Positions 1-9,225 are shown, numbered from the stretch's first letter. The stretch is DNA of 64,000 bases from Edaphobacter lichenicola (GCF_014201315.1 NZ_JACHDY010000001.1:806001-870000); one strand, 5' to 3'. Notes: a model not told the origin generated them from the sequence alone. Numbers and translations: made by a program.

Positions 1-1209
1 CGCCGGATAAAGCCCGGCCACTATTCCGCACAATGTCAGCGTCCCCATCGCCATTGCTGCCGACCATGGCACAAGGCGCGGCGGATCGAATCCCATATCG
101 TTATTTCCGACTACCGAACCAAGCGCTGCCATCAGAGCCGCAGCGCCGATAATTCCAATGAATCCACTTAATGCCGTCAGCGTCAGGCCCTCAAGAAAGA
201 ACTGAAAGAGGATGCTTCGATTGGTCGCACCCAGCGCCTTCCGCAGACCAATCTCTTTCGTCCGTTCAGTCACCGTCACCAGCATGATGTTGATGATTCC
301 CACCGCGCCCAGAGCCAGCGTTACGATTCCGACGCCCCCGAGAAACACGTCCATCGCGGTAAAGATCAACCCTACCATCCGGTTCGACCTGATCGTATCC
401 CACTCCTCGAACCCCTCTTTCCGAGCTGGATCGAAGCCATGCCGGGTCGCGATGACTTTATGTACTTCAGCCTTCGCGGTCTCGTTCAACTCTTCTGTCC
501 GCGGCTGGTACTGGATTTGGGAGATCGAATCCTGCGGGATGTTGTCACCCGTCAGAGGAAAGAACTCCTGCATTGTGGTCAACGGAATGTAGATACGCTG
601 ATTCAGCCCATCACTGTTGCCGCGGCCTACCTTCTTCGCCACCCCTATCACCTGAAACCGGTAGCCGTTCAACGTGATGACGGCACCGAGAGGCGGACGA
701 CCCGGAAATAAAAGCCCCACCATCCTTTGTCCCAGCACCACCACCTGCCGCCGTTCAGCCAGGTCCTGCTGGTTCAAATAGCGGCCTTGCGCGATTGGAA
801 GATTCGCAATCTCCGGATAGTTGAGTTCAACTCCCAATACCTGGCCGCCCGCACTCGAAAAATCGCTCACCTGTTTTAGATCACTACGATTGATAATCGA
901 GGTGACGTTACGAACATCCGGCGCCTGCTCACGAATCGCGGCCGCATCGCTCATGGTCAGCTTGTACGGGCGCATCCCCACATGCTGCTCCGGCAGCACG
1001 GGGATCGTCCCACCCCACATCATGATCTCATCGGTGCCAAGCTCGGCGAGCCCCCTGCGCTGTCCCGAACGAAATCCTTCTCCAAGCCCGATCAACAGCA
1101 AAAGCGAGGCGACACCCCAGGCAATACCGAACATCGTCAGGAACGAACGCAGCTTGTTGGCACCGATCGAGCGGAATACCTGAGCGAAGATATTGATAAG
1201 AGCGCGCAT
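1..1209 (-). CDS. MacB-type ABC transporter permease, truncated at left window edge
   Basis: I read this frame as open from an ATG at 1209 to base 1 (403 codons, no stop), so the gene continues outside the window. The protein starts MRALINIFAQVFRSIGANK, followed by a first membrane segment (FLTMFGIAWGVASLLLLIG). A periplasmic MacB_PCD-like region of about 200 residues comes next, then the FtsX-type membrane block with TERTKEIGLRKALGA and a visible terminal GLYPA. These are the normal landmarks of MacB/FtsX permeases, which work with a separate ATPase and a MacA-like adaptor in export or efflux. No ATPase lies beside it inside the window; partners may lie past the left edge. The family is clear, but the transported substrate is unknown. 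Confidence 0.88.
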   Translation of the reverse strand, partial: MRALINIFAQVFRSIGANKLRSFLTMFGIAWGVASLLLLIGLGEGFRSGQRRGLAELGTDEIMMWGGTIPVLPEQHVGMRPYKLTMSDAAAIREQAPDVRNVTSIINRSDLKQVSDFSSAGGQVLGVELNYPEIANLPIAQGRYLNQQDLAERRQVVVLGQRMVGLLFPGRPPLGAVITLNGYRFQVIGVAKKVGRGNSDGLNQRIYIPLTTMQEFFPLTGDNIPQDSISQIQYQPRTEELNETAKAEVHKVIATRHGFDPARKEGFEEWDTIRSNRMVGLIFTAMDVFLGGVGIVTLALGAVGIINIMLVTVTERTKEIGLRKALGATNRSILFQFFLEGLTLTALSGFIGIIGAAALMAALGSVVGNNDMGFDPPRLVPWSAAMAMGTLTLCGIVAGLYPA

Positions 1210-1339
1210 AGCTATGGTTGGACGAAAGCTTCCCGAAGTTGTCTACGCAAAGTTGCGCAAACCAGTTCCCTTCCACCAATGAATTAACATCGGCAATCTT
1301 CGCTGACACAGAAAGGGATAAAATGCAACAGGAAAGCAA

Positions 1340-1936
1340 CTACCGCGCCGCCGGGGAGACGTTCTTGATCAGCGCAGGCTCCTCGGGATCCACCTCCGCC
1401 TGTACCGCAAGTCCAAGTTTAGAGAGAAACCGGCTGACTGTCTCGACAATTGACTGCAACGTAGCCGCCGGATACAACACCCGTACCACCGGCGCTACTG
1501 CTGCGTCACCTCGAACAAGATCTCCCCGGACCGCAACGCACCGATCGGGCCGATAGACGCAGGACGCCAGGTCTGTAATGCTCAGCGCGTAACTCGGTGT
1601 ACACAGAATCGTCCTGGGTGGGGCCATCCGGTCGATCATGCTGAAGATTTCAAGCTTCGACTCGAGCTCATCCGGCACAAAGTCAACCGCAATATCAGCC
1701 GTACGAACGGCATCTTCAACGGTTGAAGCCAACTCAAAGCTCCCCGCCGCAACGCGCTTGCTCAGGTCTGAATACTCCGCCTCGGCCCGCCACAGATTGG
1801 CTGGCATTACATCTTCCAGCACAACATCGAAGCCCGCTGCAGCACAAGCTAAAGCGAAGCTGCGGCCAGCCACTCCGGCTCCGATAATCGCAACCCTGCG
1901 AATCTCGCCTGGCAGCTGGCCTGCAACCTCCTGCAT
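1340..1936 (-). CDS. 3-hydroxyacyl-CoA dehydrogenase NAD-binding-domain protein, lacking the catalytic part
   Basis: About 198 residues from the ATG at 1936; a GTG at 1939 is an alternative. Residues about 15-45 form a Rossmann nucleotide-binding motif (VAIIGAGVAGRSFALACAAAG) typical of the N-terminal domain of 3-hydroxyacyl-CoA/3-hydroxybutyryl-CoA dehydrogenases. Full enzymes are about 280 residues or more and carry a catalytic His in a motif like MHFFNP. Here the equivalent stretch reads VAVRGDLVRG, and the protein stops before the C-terminal 3HCDH domain. It probably binds a dinucleotide but is unlikely to be a normal dehydrogenase. The upstream 61-residue gene ends in the TGATG overlap at this start, so the two are translationally coupled. 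A structural or regulatory role is possible but not shown. Confidence 0.72.
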   Translation of the reverse strand: MQEVAGQLPGEIRRVAIIGAGVAGRSFALACAAAGFDVVLEDVMPANLWRAEAEYSDLSKRVAAGSFELASTVEDAVRTADIAVDFVPDELESKLEIFSMIDRMAPPRTILCTPSYALSITDLASCVYRPDRCVAVRGDLVRGDAAVAPVVRVLYPAATLQSIVETVSRFLSKLGLAVQAEVDPEEPALIKNVSPAAR

Positions 1937-2121
1937 CACTTTTTGCTCGCGACAGCTGTGATCACAGACTCGTAGCTCGGCTCCGCGCCCTTGATATGCT
2001 CGGACACGCGCTGGCGCTCCTCCTCTGTCAGCGACGGTAGCACCGCGAGAATGCGGCGCAGGGTTACCGAGATGTCATCAACGTAGTTCATAGTGCGGAT
2101 TGCTTCGCCAGAGAGAGGCAT
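1936..2121 (-). CDS. small hypothetical protein (61 aa) coupled to the HCDH-like gene
   Basis: The frame runs from an ATG at 2121, preceded at good distance by AGGAGC, to a TGA that overlaps the start of the next gene. The product is soluble, acidic and probably helical (SVTLRRILAVLPSLTEEERQ), with no signal peptide, metal motif or domain I recognise. An internal ATG at 2091 would give a 51-residue form, but the Shine-Dalgarno sequence favours 2121. The start/stop overlap with the dehydrogenase-like gene is the best evidence that it is real. Function unknown. Confidence 0.6.
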   Translation of the reverse strand: MPLSGEAIRTMNYVDDISVTLRRILAVLPSLTEEERQRVSEHIKGAEPSYESVITAVASKK

Positions 2122-2160
2122 GCTTTGGTGCTCCTAAGAAATTAAAGATACTTATCCAGT

Positions 2161-3756
2161 CTAAACGTTCGCGCCCAGCTCTGCCCGTTTCGACGCCTCT
2201 TCTACCGGCTTGCCTGCTTCGACCCCCTCGGACGGCTTCTCCCAGCCATCGCGATCGGTCATCGCCATCAACTCGGCCAGCTGTGTCGCAAAGTCCGGAT
2301 GCACGGCGTTCAGCCTATACCGCCAGCTCCAGTTCCCCGCTCCGGCAGACGGCGTATTCATTCTCGCTTCGCTGCCCAGATGCAACACGTCCTGCATCGG
2401 AAAGACGCAGAGATTCGCCACCGACCGTGCTGCCGCCCGAATCATCGCCCAGACGATATCCTCGTCGTGATCGAACTTCTGCAGATAGGTCTGCACGTTG
2501 GTACGCTCGACATCGCTCACATCATCCCGCCACCAACCCAGCGTCGTGTTGTTGTCGTGCGTACCCGTGTACACCACCGTATTTGGAACGTACCGGTGCG
2601 GCAGATAGAGATGTGCGCCGCGATCCGAAAACCCAAACTGCAGAATCCGCATACCTGGCATCCCAAAGTGCTCCCGCAGCTCGTCCACCTCGGGGGTGAT
2701 CAGCCCAAGATCCTCCGCGACAAACGGCAGATCCCCAAAGACCTCCTTCAAACGCTGAAACAGCTCATGCCCAGGAGCCTTCACCCACTGCCCATTGATC
2801 GCCGTCTCCTCCTCCGCGGGAATCGACCAGAACGCCTCAAATCCGCGGAAGTGGTCCAGCCGAATCACGTCATACAGGGTCAACGACCGTCTAATCCGCG
2901 CCACCCACCAGTCGAATCCTCGTTCCTTCAGCAGACCCCACTTGTAGAGTGGATTTCCCCACCGCTGTCCAGTCACGGAAAAGTAATCCGGCGGCACACC
3001 GGACACGCGAACCGGCCTGAGTTCTTCGTCCAGCTCGAACATCTCGGGATGCGTCCACACATCGGCGCTGTCGTAGTTCACGAAGATTGCAACATCCCCC
3101 ATGATGCGAATCTTCCGCTTGGCACAATACCCTCGCAGCGCGCACCACTGCTCGTTGAAAAAAAACTGGACCACCTGCTCAACCGCAAGCTCGCGTCCAC
3201 GATCTTTCAACAGCTTGCTGAGTGCGTCGCCCTTACGCCGCGCATACTCCGGTGGCCACTCATGCCAACTGCCATACTCGTGCATACGACGAAGGACGTT
3301 GAACATCGCATAGTCCTGCAGCCACGAACTGTTGTGTTCGCAAAATCTCAGGAAGCTCGCGCGCCTGCTATCCGGCGCATGATCGAGAAAATTCCCCGCC
3401 GCCTCTTCGATCAACGGCAGCTTCAGGCGGAACGCCGCGTCGAAGTCCGCTGGCCCATCATGTCCCGGCAGTCCTGCGAGCCGCTCTCCCGCAATCCACC
3501 CGTCATTCACCAGAAGCTCGAGGCTGATCAAAAGCGGATTCCCCGCAAACGCCGAAAGCGCGGAGTAGGGAGAACTCCCGTAACCGGTCGGACTAAGCGG
3601 CAGTACCTGCCACATCCTCTGCTTCGCGGCTGCCAGAAAATCCACAAACGCATACGCAGCGGGTCCAAAGTCCCCTATCCCACCATACGAAGGTAGCGAG
3701 GTCACGTGCAGCAAAACTCCCGACTGACGTTCCTGATTGCTCACTTCCCCACTCAT
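2161..3756 (-). CDS. malQ: 4-alpha-glucanotransferase (amylomaltase, GH77)
   Basis: A 531-residue cytoplasmic enzyme that transfers alpha-1,4-glucan segments between maltooligosaccharides, used in maltodextrin and glycogen turnover. The N-terminus has the family pattern SGVLLHVTSLPSYGGIGDFG, then VLPLSPTGYGSSPYS. The three GH77 acidic residues are in recognisable motifs: VIRLDHFRGF (nucleophile Asp), FVAEDLGLITPEVDE (acid/base Glu) and YTGTHDNNTTLGWW (third Asp). Length matches bacterial MalQ of about 500-530 residues. I chose the ATG at 3756 because AAGGGGG lies just upstream and homology-like sequence begins soon after; an in-frame extension to 3852 has no family character. The gene is monocistronic-looking, downstream of a terminator hairpin that follows the foldase gene. 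A GT4 glycogen synthase occurs elsewhere in the window (about 39 kb). Confidence 0.95.
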   Translation of the reverse strand: MSGEVSNQERQSGVLLHVTSLPSYGGIGDFGPAAYAFVDFLAAAKQRMWQVLPLSPTGYGSSPYSALSAFAGNPLLISLELLVNDGWIAGERLAGLPGHDGPADFDAAFRLKLPLIEEAAGNFLDHAPDSRRASFLRFCEHNSSWLQDYAMFNVLRRMHEYGSWHEWPPEYARRKGDALSKLLKDRGRELAVEQVVQFFFNEQWCALRGYCAKRKIRIMGDVAIFVNYDSADVWTHPEMFELDEELRPVRVSGVPPDYFSVTGQRWGNPLYKWGLLKERGFDWWVARIRRSLTLYDVIRLDHFRGFEAFWSIPAEEETAINGQWVKAPGHELFQRLKEVFGDLPFVAEDLGLITPEVDELREHFGMPGMRILQFGFSDRGAHLYLPHRYVPNTVVYTGTHDNNTTLGWWRDDVSDVERTNVQTYLQKFDHDEDIVWAMIRAAARSVANLCVFPMQDVLHLGSEARMNTPSAGAGNWSWRYRLNAVHPDFATQLAELMAMTDRDGWEKPSEGVEAGKPVEEASKRAELGANV

Positions 3757-3852
3757 CCAGCCCCCTTGTGTAGCTCCAATTATGATGCCAGAAGTCGTAC
3801 CGCTCCGGGAGAGCCCTCGCTCGCCGCCAATGCCTTTCGGTGCAAGACGCAA

Positions 3853-3886
3853 AGATGCCCCAGGCCTTGATTCTCCTGGGGCATCT
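3853..3886 (-). terminator. hairpin terminator after the PpiD-like gene
   Basis: Perfect 12-bp inverted repeat AGATGCCCCAGG / CCTGGGGCATCT with a 10-base loop. On the minus strand the stem is followed by TTTGCGT, a short U stretch. It lies 21 bases after the foldase stop codon and upstream of malQ, separating the two transcription units. Confidence 0.75.
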
Positions 3887-3907
3887 CTTACAGCATGGAG
3901 CGAGCGG

Positions 3908-5881
3908 CTAGTTGCCGGCGGGCAAACCCGGCTCAGCCTGTTTCTTCGAGAACCTGACCGCGCCGCCCTTCTCGTACTTCTGGGTCAACTCGCCGATATA
4001 CACACGGAAGATCTCCTCCCGCTGATCGTTGAGCAGCTTATCCTTCGTTGCATTGAAGTTCTTCGCAATGTCGTCGGCCGTTGGTTCCTGCTTGTCGATC
4101 ACGCTGAGCACAACTCCAACCCGCCCTGCATTGATCGGACCTGAGATAGCGCCCTTGGGCAGCGAGAACGCGACCGAACCTGCGCCGCTCATCGCACCGA
4201 GATCCGGCACCTGGCCATCCTTGCCGACCAGATCGCTGGTTTTCAATGGAACGTTCATCTCCGCGGCAGCCTTCCTCAGATCGTTCAGGACCTTCGCTCG
4301 ATCGTCCAGTTTGTTCAACTGGGCGCTCAGCAACTGAGGCACCTGCTGCTCGCGATAGTCCTCGAGAATGTGAGACTTGTAATCCGCAAACTCGGGAGCA
4401 TGAGCCGGCTTCACGTCGGTCACCTGGAACACAGCAAACCCATCGCCGGTAGCGACCGGAGCTGGGTCCGCGCCCTTCACCACCGAAAACGCCTGCGTCA
4501 GCAATGCCGAGCCGTCTGCCAGACCGGCGATCACACCGTCCTTCGCTACGAAGTCCGTCGTCACCGCGTGCAGCCCCTTCGAAGCAGCAGCCTTCTCCAG
4601 ACCATTCTTCTTCGCATCCGCAGCTAACGCCGAAGCGAACGTCTGCTCCGCCGCGCCCGCCCTCTGCTGCTCGAGCACCGGCACGATCTCCGGCTTCACC
4701 TCTGCCAGTGGGCGAAGATGCGCCGTCTTCTTCTCCTCCACCTGCAGGATGTGATACCCGAACTGCGTCTTAACCAGATCCGAGGTCTGTCCCGGTGCCA
4801 GCGTAAATGCCGCCTTATCAAACTCCGGTACTGTCTTGCCGCGATCCAGCCAGCCCAGTTCGCCGCCCTGCGTTTTGCTGCCCGGGTCGTCCGAGTTTTT
4901 GCTTGCAAGATCCGCAAAGCTTCCACCGCTCTTGATCTGTTTCAGAATGTCTTCGGCCTTCGCCTTTGCAGCAGCGTCAGCCTTCGCGTCGGCTCCGGCA
5001 GGAACTGCAATCAGGATGTGGCGAACCTTCACCTGCTCCTTCACCTGATACTGGTCCTGATGCGCGTTGTAGTAGGCCAGCACATCCGCATCCGAGATCT
5101 GCGGCTTACCGCCAGGCAGATTCGACGTGTCGAACGAAACATACTCAATCTTTCGCGTCTCCGGAACGGCATTCGCATAACGCGCCGCGTTCGTCTTGAA
5201 GAACGCCTGCAGCTCCGAGTCCGACGGGTTGATCGTCTTGCGGACATCATCCGCCGAGATCACCGCGTAATCAAACTTCACCTTGGTCCCATCGACCTTG
5301 TAGGCCTCGCGTACCGCGTTATCCGAAACCGAAACTCCGCCCGTGATCAGCGCCTGCAGGCGGTTCAGCTCCATGTCGCTCTTCACCTGCGACTCAAAGT
5401 CACCGCGAGTCGTCTGGAATGCGCTCTGCACGAAGTTGATGTACGCATCGTCGCCAATGTATTGGCCATTGGGAAACAGGTACTGTGCAAACGGCCCGGT
5501 CTGCAGCTCGCGACGCAGATCCTCATCGCTCACCTGGAGGTTCATCCTGTCAGCTTCATGCTTCAGGATCGCCCGCTGTACCAGAATCTGACCAGCACGC
5601 GGGAGGAAGTAGGGCAGCAACGCATCGGGAAAGTGCTGCTGTTGCAGCTGCCGGCTCGCCAGCTGATTTACCTCAACCGTTTTGATCGGCGTGCTTTCAC
5701 CAAAAATCCGCCCGAAGGGCCCGGGCTGCTTCACCGTGGCATAGACCGACGCATCGTTCGTCGTAGCGTTGTCAAAGATGCCGGGCACCAGCGTAATCAC
5801 CATTGTGATCACGGCAAATCCAATAATGACGGCGAAGATAATCTTCGTGATGCGGTTGTCCTGCTGCAGAATACGAATCAT
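3908..5881 (-). CDS. PpiD/SurA-like membrane-anchored peptidyl-prolyl isomerase
   Basis: A 657-residue protein with one N-terminal membrane anchor (residues about 12-33, KIIFAVIIGFAVITMVITLV), a SurA_N-like helical region, and one clear parvulin domain at about residues 283-385. That domain starts VKVRHILIAVPAGA and contains the family signatures GGELGWLDRG and FGYHILQVEEKK. A second degenerate parvulin-like part may follow near residues 420-600. The architecture matches PpiD: an inner-membrane chaperone whose body faces the periplasm and helps fold newly exported outer-membrane and secreted proteins. The many exported proteins in this window are plausible clients, though that is inference. 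Its stop is followed by a strong terminator hairpin. Start at the ATG at 5881; AAGG lies rather far upstream, so the ribosome site is weak. Confidence 0.88.
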   Translation of the reverse strand: MIRILQQDNRITKIIFAVIIGFAVITMVITLVPGIFDNATTNDASVYATVKQPGPFGRIFGESTPIKTVEVNQLASRQLQQQHFPDALLPYFLPRAGQILVQRAILKHEADRMNLQVSDEDLRRELQTGPFAQYLFPNGQYIGDDAYINFVQSAFQTTRGDFESQVKSDMELNRLQALITGGVSVSDNAVREAYKVDGTKVKFDYAVISADDVRKTINPSDSELQAFFKTNAARYANAVPETRKIEYVSFDTSNLPGGKPQISDADVLAYYNAHQDQYQVKEQVKVRHILIAVPAGADAKADAAAKAKAEDILKQIKSGGSFADLASKNSDDPGSKTQGGELGWLDRGKTVPEFDKAAFTLAPGQTSDLVKTQFGYHILQVEEKKTAHLRPLAEVKPEIVPVLEQQRAGAAEQTFASALAADAKKNGLEKAAASKGLHAVTTDFVAKDGVIAGLADGSALLTQAFSVVKGADPAPVATGDGFAVFQVTDVKPAHAPEFADYKSHILEDYREQQVPQLLSAQLNKLDDRAKVLNDLRKAAAEMNVPLKTSDLVGKDGQVPDLGAMSGAGSVAFSLPKGAISGPINAGRVGVVLSVIDKQEPTADDIAKNFNATKDKLLNDQREEIFRVYIGELTQKYEKGGAVRFSKKQAEPGLPAGN

Positions 5882-6238
5882 GCTTGACTAAAACCTTCAC
5901 TTCGCGCGAAAGCCGTCTCCCACTTGCGGGAAATGGCTGCGTGCCCGGGATTTTGCGTGACCTTGCGGGGAGGTCTTTCGACCAGCGCCACGCCGGTTGC
6001 AGGGCAAGCGACAAGTATAAATCACCAGCCTATGGAAATTCACCCGCATCCGCGAAGGCCGTCCAGAACTCCACCCAATCTTGTGTCCATCTGCGGACAT
6101 TCATTCCGATCTTGGACACCATACAGTCTCACCAACGCATGCATAACTCAATAAAACCCAAAAAAGCAGGTTCTTCGTCCTATTCTCTCTGGCAAGACAA
6201 TTGCTAACTCCCTCATAATCATCTCTCCGAGGACCCGC
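5882..6238. other. divergent intergenic region (357 bp)
   Basis: Lies between the start of the foldase gene (minus) and the start of the orphan permease gene (plus), so it should hold both promoters. The only structured element I see is the small inverted repeat TGTCCATCTGCGGACA at 6084-6099, with a further GGACA at 6114-6118. A GAGGA Shine-Dalgarno precedes the ATG at 6239. An open frame covering much of the region has no protein-like character. Confidence 0.5.
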
Positions 6239-8734
6239 ATGCGCTCTTTCTTTCAATATCTGAAGATTGCAATTCGCCACCTCTCCAAGTCGCCTGGATT
6301 CGCCGCCACAGCCATTTTGATGCTGGCCTTAGCCATTGGCGCGACCACTGCAATCTTTTCTCTCGTCGAAGGCGTTCTTCTGAGGCCGCTCCCCTTTCCT
6401 GAGCCCAGCCGCCTTGTGGTTCTCTCAGACATCCTCAAAGGTCTGGACACCGGCAGCGGTAACAATGAAGCCGGTGTCACCGCGCCGGACATCCGTAACT
6501 ACACTCGCGACACCCACAGCTTCACCAGCCTTGGCGGTTACCACTCCACCAGCTACGAGCTCTCCGGCGCAGGCGAGCCCGCCAACGTCAACGCTACCCG
6601 CATGAGCAGTGGCGTCTTCCCCGCCCTCGCCGTCCAGCCCCTCCTCGGCCGCTTCTTCACGCAGCAGGAGGACGATCAGCGTCAGCAGGTCCTGGTCCTC
6701 AGCTACGCCACCTGGCAGACCCGTTTTCAGGGCGACCCCAACATCCTCGGCCGAAAGGTCCTGCTCGATCGCAAGCCCTACCTCATCATCGGCGTCATGC
6801 CCCGCAACTTCGAATTCCCCCTCGTCCCCGGTCATCTTAACCGCAGTGAGTTCTGGGTTCCCGTCAGCTTCGAAACGGAGGAACTCGGCATCGGCGCAGC
6901 CTCGTGGAACTTTCAGATGGTTGGTCGCCTCAAACCGGGTGTAACCATCTCTCAGGCCATAGAGGACGCAAACCTGGTCGCCAAAGAGACTGTCCGGAAC
7001 TACCCCGCCTTCATGGCCGGATTCAGCATCACGTCCATCATCAGGCCGCTCGACGAAGAGACCGTCGAAGAAGCACGCCCTCTCATTCGCACCCTCTTTC
7101 TCGCTGTTGCCGTCGTTCTTTTGATCGCGTGCGCGAACCTCGCCGGGCTTCTTCTGGTACGTTCCATCCGCCGCCGCCGCGAGATTGCCGTCCGTCTCGC
7201 GCTTGGCGCTACTGCGTCCACTCTGCTCTGGCAGGCCATCCTGGAAAGCCTCGTCCTGAGCGTAACCGGGGGCGTTCTGGGGCTCATTCTCGCCACCATT
7301 GCTCTCCGCGTCGGCATTCAGGCGCTCCCCGAGACGCTGCCACGCATCAACGAGATTGGCCTCGACTGGCCGGTTGTCGCTTTCGCGCTCGGCCTGGCTG
7401 TCGTCACCGGCGTTCTTTGCGGTCTTGCGCCGGCCTTCGCTGCCATTCGCACCAGCGTCAACGACACACTCAAAGAAGGTGGGCGAACCGGAACCTCTGG
7501 TGGAGGTCACGCAAGGCTTCGGTCAGCCCTGGTCATCTCAGAGATCGCCGTCGCGCTCGTCCTGCTAGCTGCGTCCGGACTTCTACTCCGCAGCTTCGAG
7601 AAGATGCGTCAGGTCGATCTTGGCTTTCAACCAGATCACACCCTCGTCGCCAGCTATAGCCTCCCCAAAAAACAGTATGGAAACCAGACCGCCGTCAATG
7701 AGTTCAGTCACCAGCTTTTGGCGCGTCTGCAGGCTCTTCCCGGAGTAAAAAGTGTCGGCCTTACCACCTTCTTGCCCGCAAGTGGCAATAACTCCAGCAG
7801 CGCCTTCGTCGCAGAAGGACATGTTCTGCCGGCTACTGCAGGAGGACTCGACCTCGGAACCTCGATCGCAGTCCAAGGCGACTACTTCCGCGCGATGGGG
7901 ATTCCACTCCTCCAGGGGAGGCTCTTTACCGCTGACGACAACGCCAGCCAGCCGCCTGTTGTTATCGTCAATCACATGCTGGCCCAGCAGTCCTGGCCCA
8001 ATCAAAACCCAATCGGCAAGAGGTTTCGTATCGGCACAGAGACGATGAAGACCCCTTGGGCGACGGTAGTCGGCGAAGTCGCGGACGTGAAGGAGAACTC
8101 ACCCGATCTGCCCCTCAAGCAGCAGTACTACATGCCTGTCGAACAGCAGGAGGAGATGGCGGGATCGCTCGGCTCACCCACTGATATCAGTGGCGACAGC
8201 GGATACATTGCAGTGCGAACAGCGATGGCACCCGAGCAGATGGAAAACCTCCTGCGCTCCACCGTGCACTCTATCGACCCGCAGCTTCCTCTCACCCAGG
8301 TGCAAAGTATGGAGCACGCCATCTCGGATACCGAGGCTCCCCGCCGCTTCAACACTGCGTTGATCTCATCCTTCGCTGCGATCGCAGTTCTATTGGCCGT
8401 GCTTGGCATCTACAGTGTCATCGCGTTCTCGGTCGCGCTGCGCGTTCAAGAGATGGCCATTCGCATGGCGCTTGGCTCCCAGCGTGCCGGCATCGTCCGC
8501 CTCGTTGTCACCTCGGGAGCGAAGCTCGCACTCTTCGGCTGCGCAATCGGTCTCGCCGGAGCCTTGGCCGCTTCTCGTCTGCTTCGGTCTTTCCTCTTTG
8601 GGGTGAGTGCCTTTGATCCTCTGGTCCTGACCATCGCGACGCTCTCGCTCCTGCTGCTCGCCCTGGTCGCCTCTCTGCTTCCCGCCCGACGCGCAGCCTC
8701 CGTCGACCTGACCCAGGCACTACGCTCCGAGTAG
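6239..8734 (+). CDS. duplicated orphan ABC permease (ADOP family, MacB_PCD-FtsX twice)
   Basis: An 831-residue membrane protein with two tandem MacB-type halves. Each half has one membrane segment, a periplasmic MacB_PCD domain and an FtsX block of three segments. The first half begins RHLSKSPGFAATAILMLALA and shows IRRRREIAVRLALGAT near residue 320. The second half ends with VQEMAIRMALGSQRAG and LLPARRAASVDLTQALR. This arrangement, with no fused or adjacent ATPase, is the hallmark of the acidobacterial duplicated orphan permease family, known from genome comparisons but of unsettled function. GAGGA at proper spacing supports the ATG at 6239. No PadR-type regulator, a frequent neighbour of such genes, is present here. 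It is convergent with the FtsB-like gene. Confidence 0.9.
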   Translation: MRSFFQYLKIAIRHLSKSPGFAATAILMLALAIGATTAIFSLVEGVLLRPLPFPEPSRLVVLSDILKGLDTGSGNNEAGVTAPDIRNYTRDTHSFTSLGGYHSTSYELSGAGEPANVNATRMSSGVFPALAVQPLLGRFFTQQEDDQRQQVLVLSYATWQTRFQGDPNILGRKVLLDRKPYLIIGVMPRNFEFPLVPGHLNRSEFWVPVSFETEELGIGAASWNFQMVGRLKPGVTISQAIEDANLVAKETVRNYPAFMAGFSITSIIRPLDEETVEEARPLIRTLFLAVAVVLLIACANLAGLLLVRSIRRRREIAVRLALGATASTLLWQAILESLVLSVTGGVLGLILATIALRVGIQALPETLPRINEIGLDWPVVAFALGLAVVTGVLCGLAPAFAAIRTSVNDTLKEGGRTGTSGGGHARLRSALVISEIAVALVLLAASGLLLRSFEKMRQVDLGFQPDHTLVASYSLPKKQYGNQTAVNEFSHQLLARLQALPGVKSVGLTTFLPASGNNSSSAFVAEGHVLPATAGGLDLGTSIAVQGDYFRAMGIPLLQGRLFTADDNASQPPVVIVNHMLAQQSWPNQNPIGKRFRIGTETMKTPWATVVGEVADVKENSPDLPLKQQYYMPVEQQEEMAGSLGSPTDISGDSGYIAVRTAMAPEQMENLLRSTVHSIDPQLPLTQVQSMEHAISDTEAPRRFNTALISSFAAIAVLLAVLGIYSVIAFSVALRVQEMAIRMALGSQRAGIVRLVVTSGAKLALFGCAIGLAGALAASRLLRSFLFGVSAFDPLVLTIATLSLLLLALVASLLPARRAASVDLTQALRSE

Positions 8735-8835
8735 CTCATGAGACCTGCCTCAGGTAAGCAAGAAGAAGACAGCTCCAGCGGATGAAAGATAGGGAAAGTG
8801 TCTCGATTGCAAACTCAGCAGCTAGATTCGTTCGT

Positions 8836-9225
8836 TTACTGCTTTGCAACACCCGTAGGACTTGATCCGGTGGGAGCAGGCATATACACGATCACCTCAC
8901 CGGGCCGCGTGTAGTGCAACTCTTCGCGGGCCTGGTGCTCAATCGCGTTCGGATCACTCTGCAGTCTGCCGACATGCCCCTTCAATAGATCGTTCTCGCG
9001 CTGCAAACTATGCAGCTGAACGTCCAGGCTCCGCGCGTCGTTACGCTTCTGCTGATAAACCGTCAGCCCATTCTGCCCAAAGATGACGTGGTAACCCATC
9101 GCCACCGCGAGCACGGCTGCTGCCCCGGTAGCGACCTTCCGCCACCCCACCCGGCCCCGTTCATACAGGCGCGCGATTGCTCCAGACCGCTTCGCCACCA
9201 CGCCTGCTGTATTTAAACGAGTCAT
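8836..9225 (-). CDS. FtsB/DivIC-like septum formation initiator
   Basis: About 129 residues from the ATG at 9225; the longer frame would need a TTG start with no support. The layout is that of FtsB/DivIC: a short basic cytoplasmic tail, one membrane span (about residues 35-55, VATGAAAVLAVAMGYHVIFG), a coiled coil rich in QLHSLQRENDLLKGHV, and a C-terminal motif ARLELHYTRPGEVIVY-like (here EELHYTRPGEVIVY). FtsB-type proteins link FtsL and FtsQ in the cell division complex at the inner membrane. The coiled coil and the RPGE motif make the family call good; which division partner it serves cannot be told. No division genes are adjacent. Confidence 0.82.
   Translation of the reverse strand: MTRLNTAGVVAKRSGAIARLYERGRVGWRKVATGAAAVLAVAMGYHVIFGQNGLTVYQQKRNDARSLDVQLHSLQRENDLLKGHVGRLQSDPNAIEHQAREELHYTRPGEVIVYMPAPTGSSPTGVAKQ

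Noticed and set aside
2299-3696. 465-codon open frame opposite malQ on the plus strand
   Set aside because: It is fully antisense to a gene with clear GH77 motifs, is very rich in Arg, His, Pro and Gln, and has no domain or ribosome site. GC-rich third positions keep antisense frames open here.
4718-5887. 389-codon open frame opposite the PpiD-like gene
   Set aside because: Antisense to a gene with a good parvulin domain; Arg- and Leu-rich with no recognisable motif.
5884-6207. 107-codon frame in the foldase-permease gap
   Set aside because: No Shine-Dalgarno, mixed composition and no domain. It overlaps the expected promoter region of two divergent genes.
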